Positions 10,924 to 20,309 of a stretch of 64,000 nucleotides of DNA are shown here, piece by piece. Below the pieces are notes generated by a model, which saw only the letters and a program-made list of their open reading frames with translations, was not told the DNA's origin and searched no databases. Source of the stretch: Azorhizobium sp943371865 (lineage in GTDB: Bacteria; Pseudomonadota; Alphaproteobacteria; Rhizobiales; Xanthobacteraceae); assembly GCF_943371865.1 (NCBI RefSeq), contig NZ_CALRWL010000020.1, positions 1 to 64,000 on the forward strand, read 5' to 3'. Position 1 is the stretch's first letter, and every line of letters begins with the position of its first letter. The translations under genes and the position numbers were made by a program.

Positions 10924-11061
10924 TCACGGGACGGCGGCCGAACGCTGTTGTAGCGGCTCGGTGCGATGACATACTTCGAGCGATAGGTGGCGATTCTGGC
11001 GTCCATACTGAAACTCGGCGTTGCGCGCGGGTTGAAGGACGTCTTCGGCCGAGGGCGAGAC

Positions 11062-12300
11062 ATGTCCGCACATCCAAAGCCGCAAGAGCCTTCCATGGAA
11101 GAGATCCTGGCTTCCATCCGACGCATCATCGCCGACGACGATCAGGCGCCGGTCCGGCGCCCGGTGGCGCGGCGTGAGGATGGGCTGCCTGATGCACGGC
11201 GCCCGGAGGCGCCTCGCGCAGAGGCGTCTCGGCCTGCCGCACCGCGGCCGGAAACTGGCCGCGCGCCCGCAGACGAGCATCGCACGGAACGGGCGCCGGC
11301 GGATCGGGCGCGTCTCGAGGCCGACCGCGGGTTTGCGCCGCGCATGGACCCCGTGCGCACCGATGGCGGTGGCGGGGATGGTTCGCGCAATGACGCGCCG
11401 CGCCCGGTGACGGCACGGCCGGCTGAGGCGCCGCGGTCGGATCCGATGCGCGTGGAGCCGATGCGCGTCGAGCCCCAGCGTCCAGCTCCCCCGCGCCTTG
11501 ATCCAGTGCGTGTCGAAATGGCCCCGCGGGCCGAACCACCGCGGGCGGAGGCGATGCGTCATGAGCCGCCGCGCGCCGAGGTGCCCCATCTGGATCGTCC
11601 GCGCCACGACGCCATCCGTCATGGCGCTGTGGTGCCGGACGCGTCACGCTTGGCGGCTCGGACGGAGGCAGCGCCTGCCGAGACCGCACATCCCGAGATG
11701 AGCCGGTCCGAGCCTGGGCGGGTCGAGCCGACGCATCGACAGGTCGCCCGACCTGAGGATGGCGCGTCTGAGGACGTGGCTTCCCGTCCGGTGCGGTTTG
11801 ATCCGGTCCGTCCCGACGCCGCCCCGATGGCAGCAGAGCGTCCGGTTGCGGAGCCGCGGCGCCAGTTTGGCGAGCGACGCCCCTTCGCGGACGATGCCGC
11901 AGCGTTCGGAGACTTTTATCAGAGCGAAGGCTCCGCAGCGCTTGCCCACGAGCCGTCGGTGAGAGGCGGTGTATCCGCGTCAGCGGCTGCGGAACCTCAG
12001 CGGCCGACGGCCCGGGTCGCATTGGATGCCCGCCCGGCGCGTCCGGTGGCGTCGCCCGAACCCCGGCGCAAGGACCTGCTGTCGCCGGCGGTAGATGCCG
12101 CCGTCATGGCCGCGTTCGAGTCGCTGGGTGATGTCTCACTGGGCCAGGCCTCCCTGCCGCAGCAGGGGCGCACGGTGGAGGATCTCATCAAGGAGATCCT
12201 GCGGCCGATGTTGAAGACTTGGCTGGATGACCACCTGCCCGACATCGTCGAGCGCTTGGTCCGTGCGGAAATCGAGCGCGTCGCCCGCACCGGCCGCTGA
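11062..12300 (+). CDS. popZ: Cell-pole organising protein PopZ (DUF2497 family) with very long disordered linker
   Basis: Polar scaffold that forms condensates and recruits chromosome-segregation and cell-cycle proteins. Two conserved pieces are visible in 412 residues. The N-terminal helix is EPSMEEILASIRRIIADDD (about residues 10-28). The C-terminal oligomerisation region occupies roughly the last 85 residues (PAVDAAVMAAF, then VEDLIKEILRPMLKTWLDDH and LVRAEIERVA). Between them are about 290 residues of Pro/Arg/Ala/Glu-rich low-complexity sequence. Caulobacter PopZ is only about 177 residues, with an acidic linker; here the linker is rich in Arg as well as Asp/Glu. The start was taken at MSAHPKPQEP after GAGGG. 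It lies between tolC and valS as in relatives. Confidence 0.87.
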   Translation: MSAHPKPQEPSMEEILASIRRIIADDDQAPVRRPVARREDGLPDARRPEAPRAEASRPAAPRPETGRAPADEHRTERAPADRARLEADRGFAPRMDPVRTDGGGGDGSRNDAPRPVTARPAEAPRSDPMRVEPMRVEPQRPAPPRLDPVRVEMAPRAEPPRAEAMRHEPPRAEVPHLDRPRHDAIRHGAVVPDASRLAARTEAAPAETAHPEMSRSEPGRVEPTHRQVARPEDGASEDVASRPVRFDPVRPDAAPMAAERPVAEPRRQFGERRPFADDAAAFGDFYQSEGSAALAHEPSVRGGVSASAAAEPQRPTARVALDARPARPVASPEPRRKDLLSPAVDAAVMAAFESLGDVSLGQASLPQQGRTVEDLIKEILRPMLKTWLDDHLPDIVERLVRAEIERVARTGR

Positions 12301-12681
12301 GGCCGCTTCGGGCGTGTGCACCCGGCCGATCGGCCCTCGCACATCTTCGCCGCCATTGAGGCGCAAGAGGTCTCCGGCCTGTGATCGCGGCTGGATCGAG
12401 GCCTTCACGCCACCAGGCGCCATCTCTTGGTTTGGATGTGTCGTCTTTTCCCGCCACTGGCCGTCTCCGGAAGCGCCGGATCGTGATGGCGCGCGTCGCC
12501 CGTTGACGTGAGGGGCGTTGAGCGGCTTTAACGCGCACTCCGGGCCATCGGCGCTTTCGGCCCCTCGGGCCGCGGTGGTGGCCCCGCGCTATTCATGGGG
12601 ACGGAGGATGGGCGCTGGTGCGCTCCCGGCCGGCCCATTGGTTTCTTCCTGAGGGACGCCCGCCGTCCGCGGAGCTGACAT
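12301..12681 (+). other. Intergenic region popZ-valS, 381 bases
   Basis: No convincing gene on either strand; the open frames here have no recognisable sequence. It presumably holds the valS promoter and leader. No T-box-like element was expected or seen in this group. Confidence 0.5.
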
Positions 12682-15465
12682 ATGCTCGACAAGGTCTTCG
12701 ACCCCGCCGCCGTTGAGGCCCGCATCTCCGCCGCCTGGGAAGAGGCCGGCGCCTTCCGCTGCGGCCGGCCCGAGCGCGTGGATGCCCCTGGTTTCTCCAT
12801 CGTCATTCCGCCGCCGAACGTCACCGGCTCGCTGCACATGGGCCATGCGCTCAATAATACGCTTCAGGACATCCTGGCGCGGTTCGAGCGCATGCGCGGC
12901 AAGGACGTGTTGTGGCAGCCCGGCACCGACCATGCGGGCATTGCCACCCAGATGGTGGTGGAGCGCCAGTTGCTGGAGCGCAAGGAGCCCGGCCGCCGCG
13001 ATATGGGCCGCGCCGCCTTTGTCGAGCGCATCTGGGCCTGGAAGGCGGAATCCGGCGGCACCATCGTCAATCAGCTCAAGCGCCTGGGGGCGTCCTGCGA
13101 CTGGTCGCGCGAGCGCTTCACCATGGACGAGGGCCTGTCCCGCGCGGTGCTGAAGGTGTTCGTGGATCTGCACCGCAAGGGGCTGATCTACAAGGACAAG
13201 CGTCTGGTCAACTGGGACCCGAAGCTGCTCACCGCCATCTCCGATCTGGAAGTCCAGCCGGTGGAGATGAAGGGCAATTTGTGGCATCTGCGCTACCCGG
13301 TCGAGGGCGAGCCCGGCCGCTTCATCACCGTCGCCACCACCCGGCCCGAGACCATGCTGGGCGATACGGCGGTGGCCGTGCATCCCGACGATGAGCGCTA
13401 TACGGATCTGGTGGGCAAGTTCGTCGTGCTGCCGTTGCTGGGCCGGCGCATCCCCATCGTGGCAGATACCTATTCCGATCCCGAGAAGGGCTCCGGCGCG
13501 GTGAAAATCACCCCGGCGCACGATTTCAACGATTTCGAGGTGGGCCGTCGGCATCACCTGCCGATGATCAATGTGTTGGATGCGGAAGCGCGCATCGTGG
13601 CGGACGACATTCGCTCGGACTATGAGGCCCGCCGCGAGGCCTATGTGGACGACCCGGATTTCGGCGGCGTGCTCAGCCACCTTGCCGGCATGGATCGCTT
13701 CGCGGCCCGCAAGCACATCGTCGAACTGCTCACCAATCTGGAACTGGTGGAGAAGATCGAGCCGCACGCGCACACGGTGCCCCATGGCGACCGCTCCGGC
13801 GTGGTGATCGAGCCCTGGCTCACCGACCAGTGGTATGTGGACGCCAAGACCCTGGCGCAGCCGGCCCTGGCCGCTGTGCGCGAGGGCAAGACCAGTTTCG
13901 TGCCCAAGAATTGGGAGAAGACCTATTTCGAGTGGCTGGAAAATATCCAGCCCTGGTGCGTCTCCCGCCAGCTCTGGTGGGGGCACCAGATCCCGGCTTG
14001 GTATGACCCGTTCGGCAATGTGTTCGTTGAACTGGATGCGGATGCGGCGTTCGAGGCGGCCCTGGCCAAGAATGTGGCGGCCGAAAACCTGACGCCCGAT
14101 GAGGCGCAGGCGCTGATCGACGATGCGGACAAGCGCGCGGAATTCCTCACCCGCGACGAGGACGTGCTCGACACCTGGTTCTCGTCGGCTCTCTGGCCGT
14201 TCTCCACCATGGGGTGGCCGGACGAGACCGCCGAACTGAAGAAGTTCTACCCGACTTCCGTTCTCGTGACCGGCTTCGACATCATCTTCTTCTGGGTGGC
14301 CCGGATGATGATGATGGGCCTCCATTTCATGGAGGAGATCCCGTTCAAGGATGTCTACATCCATGCCCTCGTCCGGGACGAGAAGGGCGCCAAGATGTCG
14401 AAGTCCAAGGGCAACGTCATCGATCCCCTGGACCTGATCGACCAATATGGCGCCGATGCGCTGCGCTTCACGCTGGCGGCGATGGCGGCGCAGGGACGCG
14501 ACATCAAGCTCGCCACCTCGCGGGTGGAAGGCTATCGCAACTTCGCCACCAAGCTCTGGAATGCCACCCGCTTCGCCGAGATGAACGGGTGTTCGCGGGT
14601 GGCCGGTTTCGACCCCATGACGGTCGATGGCACGCTCAATCGCTGGATCCTCGGCGAAGCCACCCGCGCCACCAACGAGGTCACGGCAGCCATCGAGGCC
14701 TATCGCTTCAATGAGGCAGCCGGTGCCGTCTATCGCTTCCTGTGGAATGTGTTCTGCGACTGGCACCTGGAACTGGCCAAGCCGGTGCTGACCGGCGCCG
14801 ACGGCCCCGCCAAGGACGAGACCCGGGCCACCACCGCCTTCGTGCTCGATGTGGCTTTGCGGCTGCTGCACCCCTTCATGCCCTTCCTCACCGAGGAATT
14901 GTGGGCGCGCACCGGGGAGCAGGGCCCGGCCCGTGAGGGGCTGCTGGCGCTCGACCAGTGGCCGGTGCTGTCCCTGGAAGCCCCCGACGCCGAGGCGGAG
15001 GTCGGCTGGGTTCTGGATCTGGTCACCGAGATCCGCTCGGTGCGGGCGGAGATGAATGTTCCGGCCGCAGCGCAGGTGCCGCTGGTGCTCGTGGGCGTCA
15101 GCGCGGAGACCAGCGCCCGTGCCACCGCCTGGGAGGATGCCATCCGCCGGCTGGCGCGCCTCTCCGACCTCGGGTTCGCGGCTGATGTGCCGGCCGAGAG
15201 CGTGCAGATGGTCATCCGCGGCGAGGTGGCCGCGCTGCCGCTAGCGGGCGTGGTGGATCTGAAGGGCGAACTGGAGCGGCTGCGCAAGGAAGTGGCCAAG
15301 CTCGACCAGGAGGTCGGGCGGATCGACGGCAAGCTCGGGAATGAGAGCTTCGTCGCCCGTGCGCCGGAGGAGGTGGTCGAGGCGGAACGTGAGAAGCGTG
15401 CCGAGTATCTGGCCCGCAAAGACAAGGTGGTTTTGGCCATTAACCAATTGTCGCGCGGGGCTTGA
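12682..15465 (+). CDS. valS: Valyl-tRNA synthetase
   Basis: Class I aminoacyl-tRNA synthetase charging tRNA-Val, with editing of Thr. The 927 residues include the HIGH-type motif LHMGH (about 51-55) preceded by PPPNVTGS, an editing domain (TTRPETMLGDTAV), and KMSKSKGNVIDP (about 570). There is a C-terminal anticodon-binding domain and a final coiled coil (LKGELERLRKEVAKLDQEV) typical of bacterial ValRS. Length is normal. GGAG lies seven bases before the ATG. Confidence 0.98.
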   Translation: MLDKVFDPAAVEARISAAWEEAGAFRCGRPERVDAPGFSIVIPPPNVTGSLHMGHALNNTLQDILARFERMRGKDVLWQPGTDHAGIATQMVVERQLLERKEPGRRDMGRAAFVERIWAWKAESGGTIVNQLKRLGASCDWSRERFTMDEGLSRAVLKVFVDLHRKGLIYKDKRLVNWDPKLLTAISDLEVQPVEMKGNLWHLRYPVEGEPGRFITVATTRPETMLGDTAVAVHPDDERYTDLVGKFVVLPLLGRRIPIVADTYSDPEKGSGAVKITPAHDFNDFEVGRRHHLPMINVLDAEARIVADDIRSDYEARREAYVDDPDFGGVLSHLAGMDRFAARKHIVELLTNLELVEKIEPHAHTVPHGDRSGVVIEPWLTDQWYVDAKTLAQPALAAVREGKTSFVPKNWEKTYFEWLENIQPWCVSRQLWWGHQIPAWYDPFGNVFVELDADAAFEAALAKNVAAENLTPDEAQALIDDADKRAEFLTRDEDVLDTWFSSALWPFSTMGWPDETAELKKFYPTSVLVTGFDIIFFWVARMMMMGLHFMEEIPFKDVYIHALVRDEKGAKMSKSKGNVIDPLDLIDQYGADALRFTLAAMAAQGRDIKLATSRVEGYRNFATKLWNATRFAEMNGCSRVAGFDPMTVDGTLNRWILGEATRATNEVTAAIEAYRFNEAAGAVYRFLWNVFCDWHLELAKPVLTGADGPAKDETRATTAFVLDVALRLLHPFMPFLTEELWARTGEQGPAREGLLALDQWPVLSLEAPDAEAEVGWVLDLVTEIRSVRAEMNVPAAAQVPLVLVGVSAETSARATAWEDAIRRLARLSDLGFAADVPAESVQMVIRGEVAALPLAGVVDLKGELERLRKEVAKLDQEVGRIDGKLGNESFVARAPEEVVEAEREKRAEYLARKDKVVLAINQLSRGA

Positions 15466-15782
15466 CCAGTCCTCTGGGCGCTAGGGGGCCGTGTGACAGC
15501 AAAGCCACACCGGCTTTCTTATAATGACTCTGGGGAGCTTGAGCCCCCAGACGCCGCGAAGCCGCCACAAAACGCCACGAAACCGAGTGGGGTAACGGCG
15601 GTCGCGTAGCTCGGGAAATGTTCCCCTCCGCCGGTCCCGAGGTGGGTTTCTGGATGCAAGGGTGCAGGACCGATTGTGGTCTTCAAGGATGGGCAATGGA
15701 GCCCCGCCGCCAAGGAGAAGCCTTGACGCGGCCTTGGGTCGGCCGTGATGTCGCCCGCACCCCATGGCACCTTGTGTCCATC
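15466..15782 (+). other. Intergenic region valS-exoR, 317 bases
   Basis: No gene recognised. An in-frame ATG at 15696 with AAGGA upstream is an alternative exoR start, 29 codons before the one chosen, but it would give an unusually long signal-peptide N-region. Confidence 0.45.
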
Positions 15783-16685
15783 ATGAGATTGAACACCGCC
15801 ATCATCGGACGACGTCACCTGCGGGTGGGCTTGGCACGCCCCGCTGCAATTGCGGCGGTGATGGGCTTGGCTTTACTGGTCGTGACGGGACTGCCCGCGC
15901 AGGCATTCGATGGCAACGCGCAAGGGGGCACATCGGCCGCCCTGACGCCGCCCGCCAGCCTGCCGTTGCCCCCCGGCGCGCGCCCGGTGGATGAGGCGTT
16001 CCGCTCCGGCACCCAGGCGCTACGCTCCGGCCAGACGGCCAAGGGGGTCGATGCGCTGCGCTATGCCGCGGACCAGGGCCATCCGGCCGCGCAATGGAAG
16101 CTGGGACGCATGTATGCGGACGGCGACGGCGTGAAACGCGACGATGCCAAGGCCTTCGAATATTTCAGCCGCATCGCCAATCTGCATGCGGAAGACTATC
16201 CCGGAACCGCGCAGGCGCGGTTTGCCGCCAGCGCCTTCGTGGCGCTGGGAACCTATTATCTGGCCGGCATCCCCAATACGGCGGTGCGCCGCGACCCCAA
16301 CCGGGCGCGGGACATGTTCTCCTATGCAGCGTCCTATTTCGGCGATCCCGATGCCCAATTCCGGCTGGGCAAGATGTATCTGGACGGCGTCGGCACCCAG
16401 CGTGACCCCCGCCAGGGCGCCCGCTGGCTGATCCTCTCCGCGCAGAAGGGGCAGTATGAGGCCCAGGCGCTGCTGGGCCATCTGCTGTTCCGCGGCGACG
16501 ACGGCATTCCTCGGCAGGGTGCGCGGGGCCTGATGTGGCTGACCTTGGCGCGCGACGGCGCCGCCGCGCCGGACGACAAATGGGTGGTGGACCTCTATGA
16601 GGACGCCTTTTCCGAGGCGACGCCGGACGAGCGGGCGCTGGCACTCCAGTATCTCGAACAATGGCTGAAGAGCGCGCAGCGCTGA
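15783..16685 (+). CDS. exoR: ExoR-like periplasmic Sel1-repeat protein
   Basis: In Sinorhizobium and Agrobacterium, ExoR is a secreted inhibitor of the ExoS sensor kinase and so controls exopolysaccharide, motility and acid responses. The 300 residues here have a signal peptide ending near PAQAFDG and then Sel1 repeats: ALRYAADQGHPAAQWKLGRM, the ExoR-typical ASAFVALGTYYLAGIPN, FSYAASYFGDPDAQFRLGKM and ARWLILSAQKGQYEAQALLG. The match to ExoR runs along most of the length, including the spacing between repeats. The ExoS/ChvI partners are not in the window. Two genes downstream lies a pair that probably acetylates a polysaccharide. Confidence 0.85.
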   Translation: MRLNTAIIGRRHLRVGLARPAAIAAVMGLALLVVTGLPAQAFDGNAQGGTSAALTPPASLPLPPGARPVDEAFRSGTQALRSGQTAKGVDALRYAADQGHPAAQWKLGRMYADGDGVKRDDAKAFEYFSRIANLHAEDYPGTAQARFAASAFVALGTYYLAGIPNTAVRRDPNRARDMFSYAASYFGDPDAQFRLGKMYLDGVGTQRDPRQGARWLILSAQKGQYEAQALLGHLLFRGDDGIPRQGARGLMWLTLARDGAAAPDDKWVVDLYEDAFSEATPDERALALQYLEQWLKSAQR

Positions 16686-16719
16686 CGGCGCCGCGCCCCG
16701 GTCGTTTCCTCCGACACCT

Positions 16720-17508
16720 TCAAGCCGCGACGCGCAGGTCCACCCACACGGGCACATGGTCCGAGGGGCGTTCCCAGGCGCGCACGTGCTTGTCGATTCC
16801 CGCACCGATCAGTTTGTCCGCCGCCTGGGGCGACAGCAGCAGATGGTCGATACGGATACCGAAATCCCGCTGCCAGGCGCCGGCCTGATAATCCCAGAAG
16901 GTGAACAGCTTGTGCGAGTCGGATGTGGCGCGGATCGCGTCCGTCAGGCCAAGATGGATCAGATCCCGATAGGTGGCGCGGGTGCGCGGCAGATAGAGTG
17001 CATCCTGCACCCAGGCGGCCGGATCTGAGGCATCGGCGGGGCCGGGGATGACATTGAAGTCGCCCGCCAGCACCAGCGGCTCCTCAAGGGCCAGACGCGC
17101 GGCGGTGAAGGCCTTCAGCCGGGCCATGAAGCCCATCTTGTAGTCGTATTTCTCGGTCTGGGGCGGGTTGCCATTGGGCAGATAGATGCAGCACACCCGC
17201 ATCACGCCACCCTTGACCGAGACCACGGCCTCAATGAACCGGGCCTGTACGTCGCCGTCATCGCCGGCGAGGCCCAGGGTAACGTCCTCCAGCGGCAGTT
17301 TGGACAGCACCGCGACGCCGTTGAAGGTCTTCTGGCCCAGCACCGCCACATTGTAGCCCAGCGCCTCGAACGGCTCGCGGGGGAACACATCGGTCTGGCA
17401 CTTGATCTCCTGCAGGCAGACCACGTCCGGCTGGGCGTCCTTCAGCCAGGCCAGCACATGGTCGAGCCGAAGGCGGACGGAATTGACGTTCCAGGTGGCG
17501 ATACGCAT
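16720..17508 (-). CDS. xthA: Exodeoxyribonuclease III (AP endonuclease)
   Basis: Mg-dependent AP endonuclease and 3'-5' exonuclease of base-excision repair. The 262 residues open with MRIATWNVNSVRLR and show all family blocks in order: LQEIKCQ (metal-binding Glu), a YLPNG segment, GDFNVIPGPADA, RIDHLLLS and the C-terminal SDHVPVWVDL (catalytic His). GGAG is five to six bases before the ATG; the longer open frame upstream overlaps nothing conserved. It is convergent with exoR, 34 bases apart. Confidence 0.96.
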   Translation of the reverse strand: MRIATWNVNSVRLRLDHVLAWLKDAQPDVVCLQEIKCQTDVFPREPFEALGYNVAVLGQKTFNGVAVLSKLPLEDVTLGLAGDDGDVQARFIEAVVSVKGGVMRVCCIYLPNGNPPQTEKYDYKMGFMARLKAFTAARLALEEPLVLAGDFNVIPGPADASDPAAWVQDALYLPRTRATYRDLIHLGLTDAIRATSDSHKLFTFWDYQAGAWQRDFGIRIDHLLLSPQAADKLIGAGIDKHVRAWERPSDHVPVWVDLRVAA

Positions 17509-17729
17509 GGGCACTCCTTCGCGGCGGGAAGGATAGGGTGGGACGGCCCGGCTTTGAACCGGCTTGGTGAAAAATACCCGGTCCATGGCAGGGCGTGGAA
17601 ATCCTGGGCCCGAGGATCCAAGCCCCGCGGGGGCCGCGCGGCGTTCGCAATCTCGTGATCCCGGCTTGCTCGCGCGGCCAAACGGTGGCATTGCCAGGGC
17701 AAGCCAGCCTGGAGATCGGCAACCACAGC

Positions 17730-19136
17730 ATGACGTTCGCTTCGATAGAATTTTTATTCTATTTCCTGCCGCTCTTCCTGATCTTGTATTTTGCGGCAAA
17801 AGAGCTGAAGACGCGAAACGTCATTCTGATCGTTTTTTCGATCGTCTTTTATTCTGTGGGCTACACGCCGCATCTGATTCTTCTGCTCGCATCGATCTAC
17901 GCCAACTATCGCCTCGCTTTGGCCATCGACCAGAGAGAAGGGGCCGCCCGCCAGCGGGTTCTCATCCTTGGCGTGGTGGGAAATGCGCTGCTCCTGGCCG
18001 TGTTCAAATATACCGGCTTCATTCTCCAGAACGTCAACGTCCTGCTGGAACCGTTGCATGCGCAGATTCCCGTTCCGGCCATTTCACTGCCGCTGGGGAT
18101 CTCGTTCTATTCGTTTCACGCCATTTCCTATCTGGCCGACATCTACAAGCGGCGGGTGCATGCCAACCGCAGCCTGATGGAATTCACGCTCTACATGTGC
18201 ATGTTCCCGCAGCTCGTGGCGGGGCCGATCGTGCGCTATTCCAGCGTGGCGCGGCAATTGGGAGAGCGGCGGACCACCTGGGGGCGGTTCTCCGCCGGTG
18301 CCCGGCTGTTCGTCATTGGCCTCGCCTGGAAGGTGCTGATCGCTGATGAGGTGGCCCGGCTGGCGGACTCGGTGTTCGATGCCACCACCAATCCCACCGT
18401 GCTGGAAGCCTGGGCGGGACTCTACGCTTATACCATCCAGATCTATTTCGATTTCGGCGGCTATTCCGCCATGGCAGTGGGACTGGGCGTGATGGTGGGC
18501 TTCACCCTGCCGCGCAATTTCCGCCTGCCCTATGCCGCACTCAGCATCACCGATTTCTGGCGGCGCTGGCATATGAGTCTGTCGTCCTGGCTGCGGGACT
18601 ATGTCTACATCACGATGGGCGGCAATAGGAAAGGCCCGGCGCGCACCTATGCCAATCTCTGGGCGGTCTTCCTTTTGTGCGGGCTCTGGCATGGGGCGAG
18701 CTGGAATTTCGTGATCTGGGGCGCCCACCATGGCGCGTTCCTGGTGCTGGAGCGGGCCGGGCTGGGCCGGGTGCTCAAGCGCCTGCCGGCGGCGGTGTCG
18801 CATCTCTACACCGTGCTGGTGGTCATGCTGGGCTGGGTCTGGTTCCGCGCCGAGACGGTGCCCGAAGCCATCGACATGTTCGAAGGGCTTGTGGGCGTGA
18901 ACGGCCTATCGGGCCAGTCCACCGCATTCGGGTTTGGCCTTCACCCGCTGAGCATCACGGCGCTGGTCGTCGGCGGCCTGATCGGCTTTTGGCGCTGGCC
19001 ACGGCCCAAGGTGCTGAGCGGGGAGGGACTTCTCGCCGCCAGCGCGGATTATGCCATGGTGGGCGTGCTGATGCTGTTCTGCGTCCTGTGGGTGGGTGGC
19101 GGGACCGGTACGCCGTTCCTGTATTATCGGTTCTGA
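17730..19136 (+). CDS. MBOAT family O-acyltransferase (AlgI-like)
   Basis: Polytopic membrane protein that moves acyl (usually acetyl) groups across the inner membrane for polysaccharide O-acetylation. The 468 residues have around ten hydrophobic helices and the AlgI signatures: MFPQLVAGPIVRY, FDFGGYSAMAVGLG, FWRRWHMSLSSWLRDY and the active-site His near residue 320 in GLWHGASWNF. The next gene starts one base after this stop and encodes an AlgJ/AlgX-like partner, as in alginate and cellulose acetylation systems. The ATG has only a distant GGAG, so the start is moderately sure. The first 60 codons are noticeably more AT-rich than their surroundings. Confidence 0.93.
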   Translation: MTFASIEFLFYFLPLFLILYFAAKELKTRNVILIVFSIVFYSVGYTPHLILLLASIYANYRLALAIDQREGAARQRVLILGVVGNALLLAVFKYTGFILQNVNVLLEPLHAQIPVPAISLPLGISFYSFHAISYLADIYKRRVHANRSLMEFTLYMCMFPQLVAGPIVRYSSVARQLGERRTTWGRFSAGARLFVIGLAWKVLIADEVARLADSVFDATTNPTVLEAWAGLYAYTIQIYFDFGGYSAMAVGLGVMVGFTLPRNFRLPYAALSITDFWRRWHMSLSSWLRDYVYITMGGNRKGPARTYANLWAVFLLCGLWHGASWNFVIWGAHHGAFLVLERAGLGRVLKRLPAAVSHLYTVLVVMLGWVWFRAETVPEAIDMFEGLVGVNGLSGQSTAFGFGLHPLSITALVVGGLIGFWRWPRPKVLSGEGLLAASADYAMVGVLMLFCVLWVGGGTGTPFLYYRF

Positions 19137-19137
19137 C

Positions 19138-20277
19138 ATGCCGCTGCTCTCCCGCCATCGCCGCTATCTCGGGCTCCTGTTCGTCGGCATCCTCGCGGTG
19201 CTGCTGCTCGGCAATATCGTGCCGGACCCGCTGGGGCGTGGCATTTGGCGCACCAAGGGCAGCGCGCCGGCCAATGTCTGGCAGCAGATCACCGGCACGC
19301 TGCAATCGGCCGGGCTCTATCTCCAGGATAATTTCGGCTTCCGCGCCAGTCTGCCGATTCTGCGGCGGGATCTGCGCGAGGCGCTTGGCTCGCCCAATGA
19401 TCGCAACATCTATGTGGGCCGCACCGGGCGCCTGCTGTGGGGGCGGGAGAATACGCCGGAGCAATCCTCCGGCGCTCTGGTCAGGGCTCACGCCGTCGAG
19501 CGCTTCGTGGAGATGGCGGAGATCCTCCAGCGCGAACTGAAGCCGCTGGGAACGAAAGTGGTGGTGGCGATACCGCCCAATACCCAGTCGGTGGATCTCG
19601 ACGCTTTGCCGGCGTGGCAGAAGGACTTCCAGCCCCGGCCGACGGAATATGATCTCATGCTGGCCGGACTGAAGGCGGGCGGGATCACCACCGTGGATCT
19701 GCGCGCTGTGCTGAAGGCGGCGCCGTTCGACGGGCCGCGCTATCTGCGGACCGATTCCCATTGGACCAACGCCAGCTCGGTCTATGCGTTCAACGCCACC
19801 ATGGTGGCCGCCGGGCATCCGGACTGGCAGATCAACCCTGCCGACGTTCTCGGCCCGCTGGCGCCCACGCCCGGTGGCGATCTGACCAAGACCATGCGCA
19901 TGCCGCCGGATATGCCCGACGCCAATTATGGGCTGCGGTTCAGCCCCACCGCGCCGGCAGAGACGCGCTCACCCGCATTGAAGCTCACCCACGAGCACCC
20001 CACCTTCCAGCCCTATGTGCAGCATTATGCCGACAGCGGGCCGCGCGTGCTGGTGATCGGCGACAGCTTCACCGCGCATATCTGGACGCAGTTCTTCGCC
20101 TTCACCCCGGTGGGGGAGGCTGCCTGGATGCACTTCAGCCGCCGCACGTTGGGCCATTGCGGATTCGATGTGGCCGACATCAAGGCCTACAAGCCCGATC
20201 TGGTCATCCTGGCGCGCACGGAGCGTTTCTTTCCCTGCCTTGGTGGGGCGTGGCCGTACAATCTGCCGAAACAGTGA
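19138..20277 (+). CDS. AlgX/AlgJ-like SGNH acetyltransferase, membrane-anchored
   Basis: Periplasmic partner of MBOAT transporters that places acetyl groups on a polysaccharide. The 379 residues have an N-terminal anchor (about 11-27) and a long linker. The DHHW/SGNH hydrolase domain shows TDSHWT (about 205-210, Asp/His pair) and VIGDSFTAHIW (Ser about 310). It starts one base after the MBOAT stop, so the two are translationally linked. The polysaccharide target is not shown, but exoR lies nearby on the same strand (xthA, on the other strand, intervenes), and an exopolysaccharide is a reasonable guess. Confidence 0.88.
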   Translation: MPLLSRHRRYLGLLFVGILAVLLLGNIVPDPLGRGIWRTKGSAPANVWQQITGTLQSAGLYLQDNFGFRASLPILRRDLREALGSPNDRNIYVGRTGRLLWGRENTPEQSSGALVRAHAVERFVEMAEILQRELKPLGTKVVVAIPPNTQSVDLDALPAWQKDFQPRPTEYDLMLAGLKAGGITTVDLRAVLKAAPFDGPRYLRTDSHWTNASSVYAFNATMVAAGHPDWQINPADVLGPLAPTPGGDLTKTMRMPPDMPDANYGLRFSPTAPAETRSPALKLTHEHPTFQPYVQHYADSGPRVLVIGDSFTAHIWTQFFAFTPVGEAAWMHFSRRTLGHCGFDVADIKAYKPDLVILARTERFFPCLGGAWPYNLPKQ

Positions 20278-20305
20278 CGGGGCCGGGGCATTGCGCCGGC
20301 CCCGT
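20277..20305. terminator. Bidirectional terminator between the acetyltransferase and erpA
   Basis: A perfect 10-bp stem ACGGGGCCGG/CCGGCCCCGT with a 9-base loop lies between two convergent genes and starts at the last base of the upstream stop codon. Confidence 0.7.
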
Positions 20306-20309
20306 TCGC

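Noticed and set aside
12589..14871. A 760-codon minus-strand frame
   Set aside because: It is antisense to valS, whose catalytic motifs are intact.
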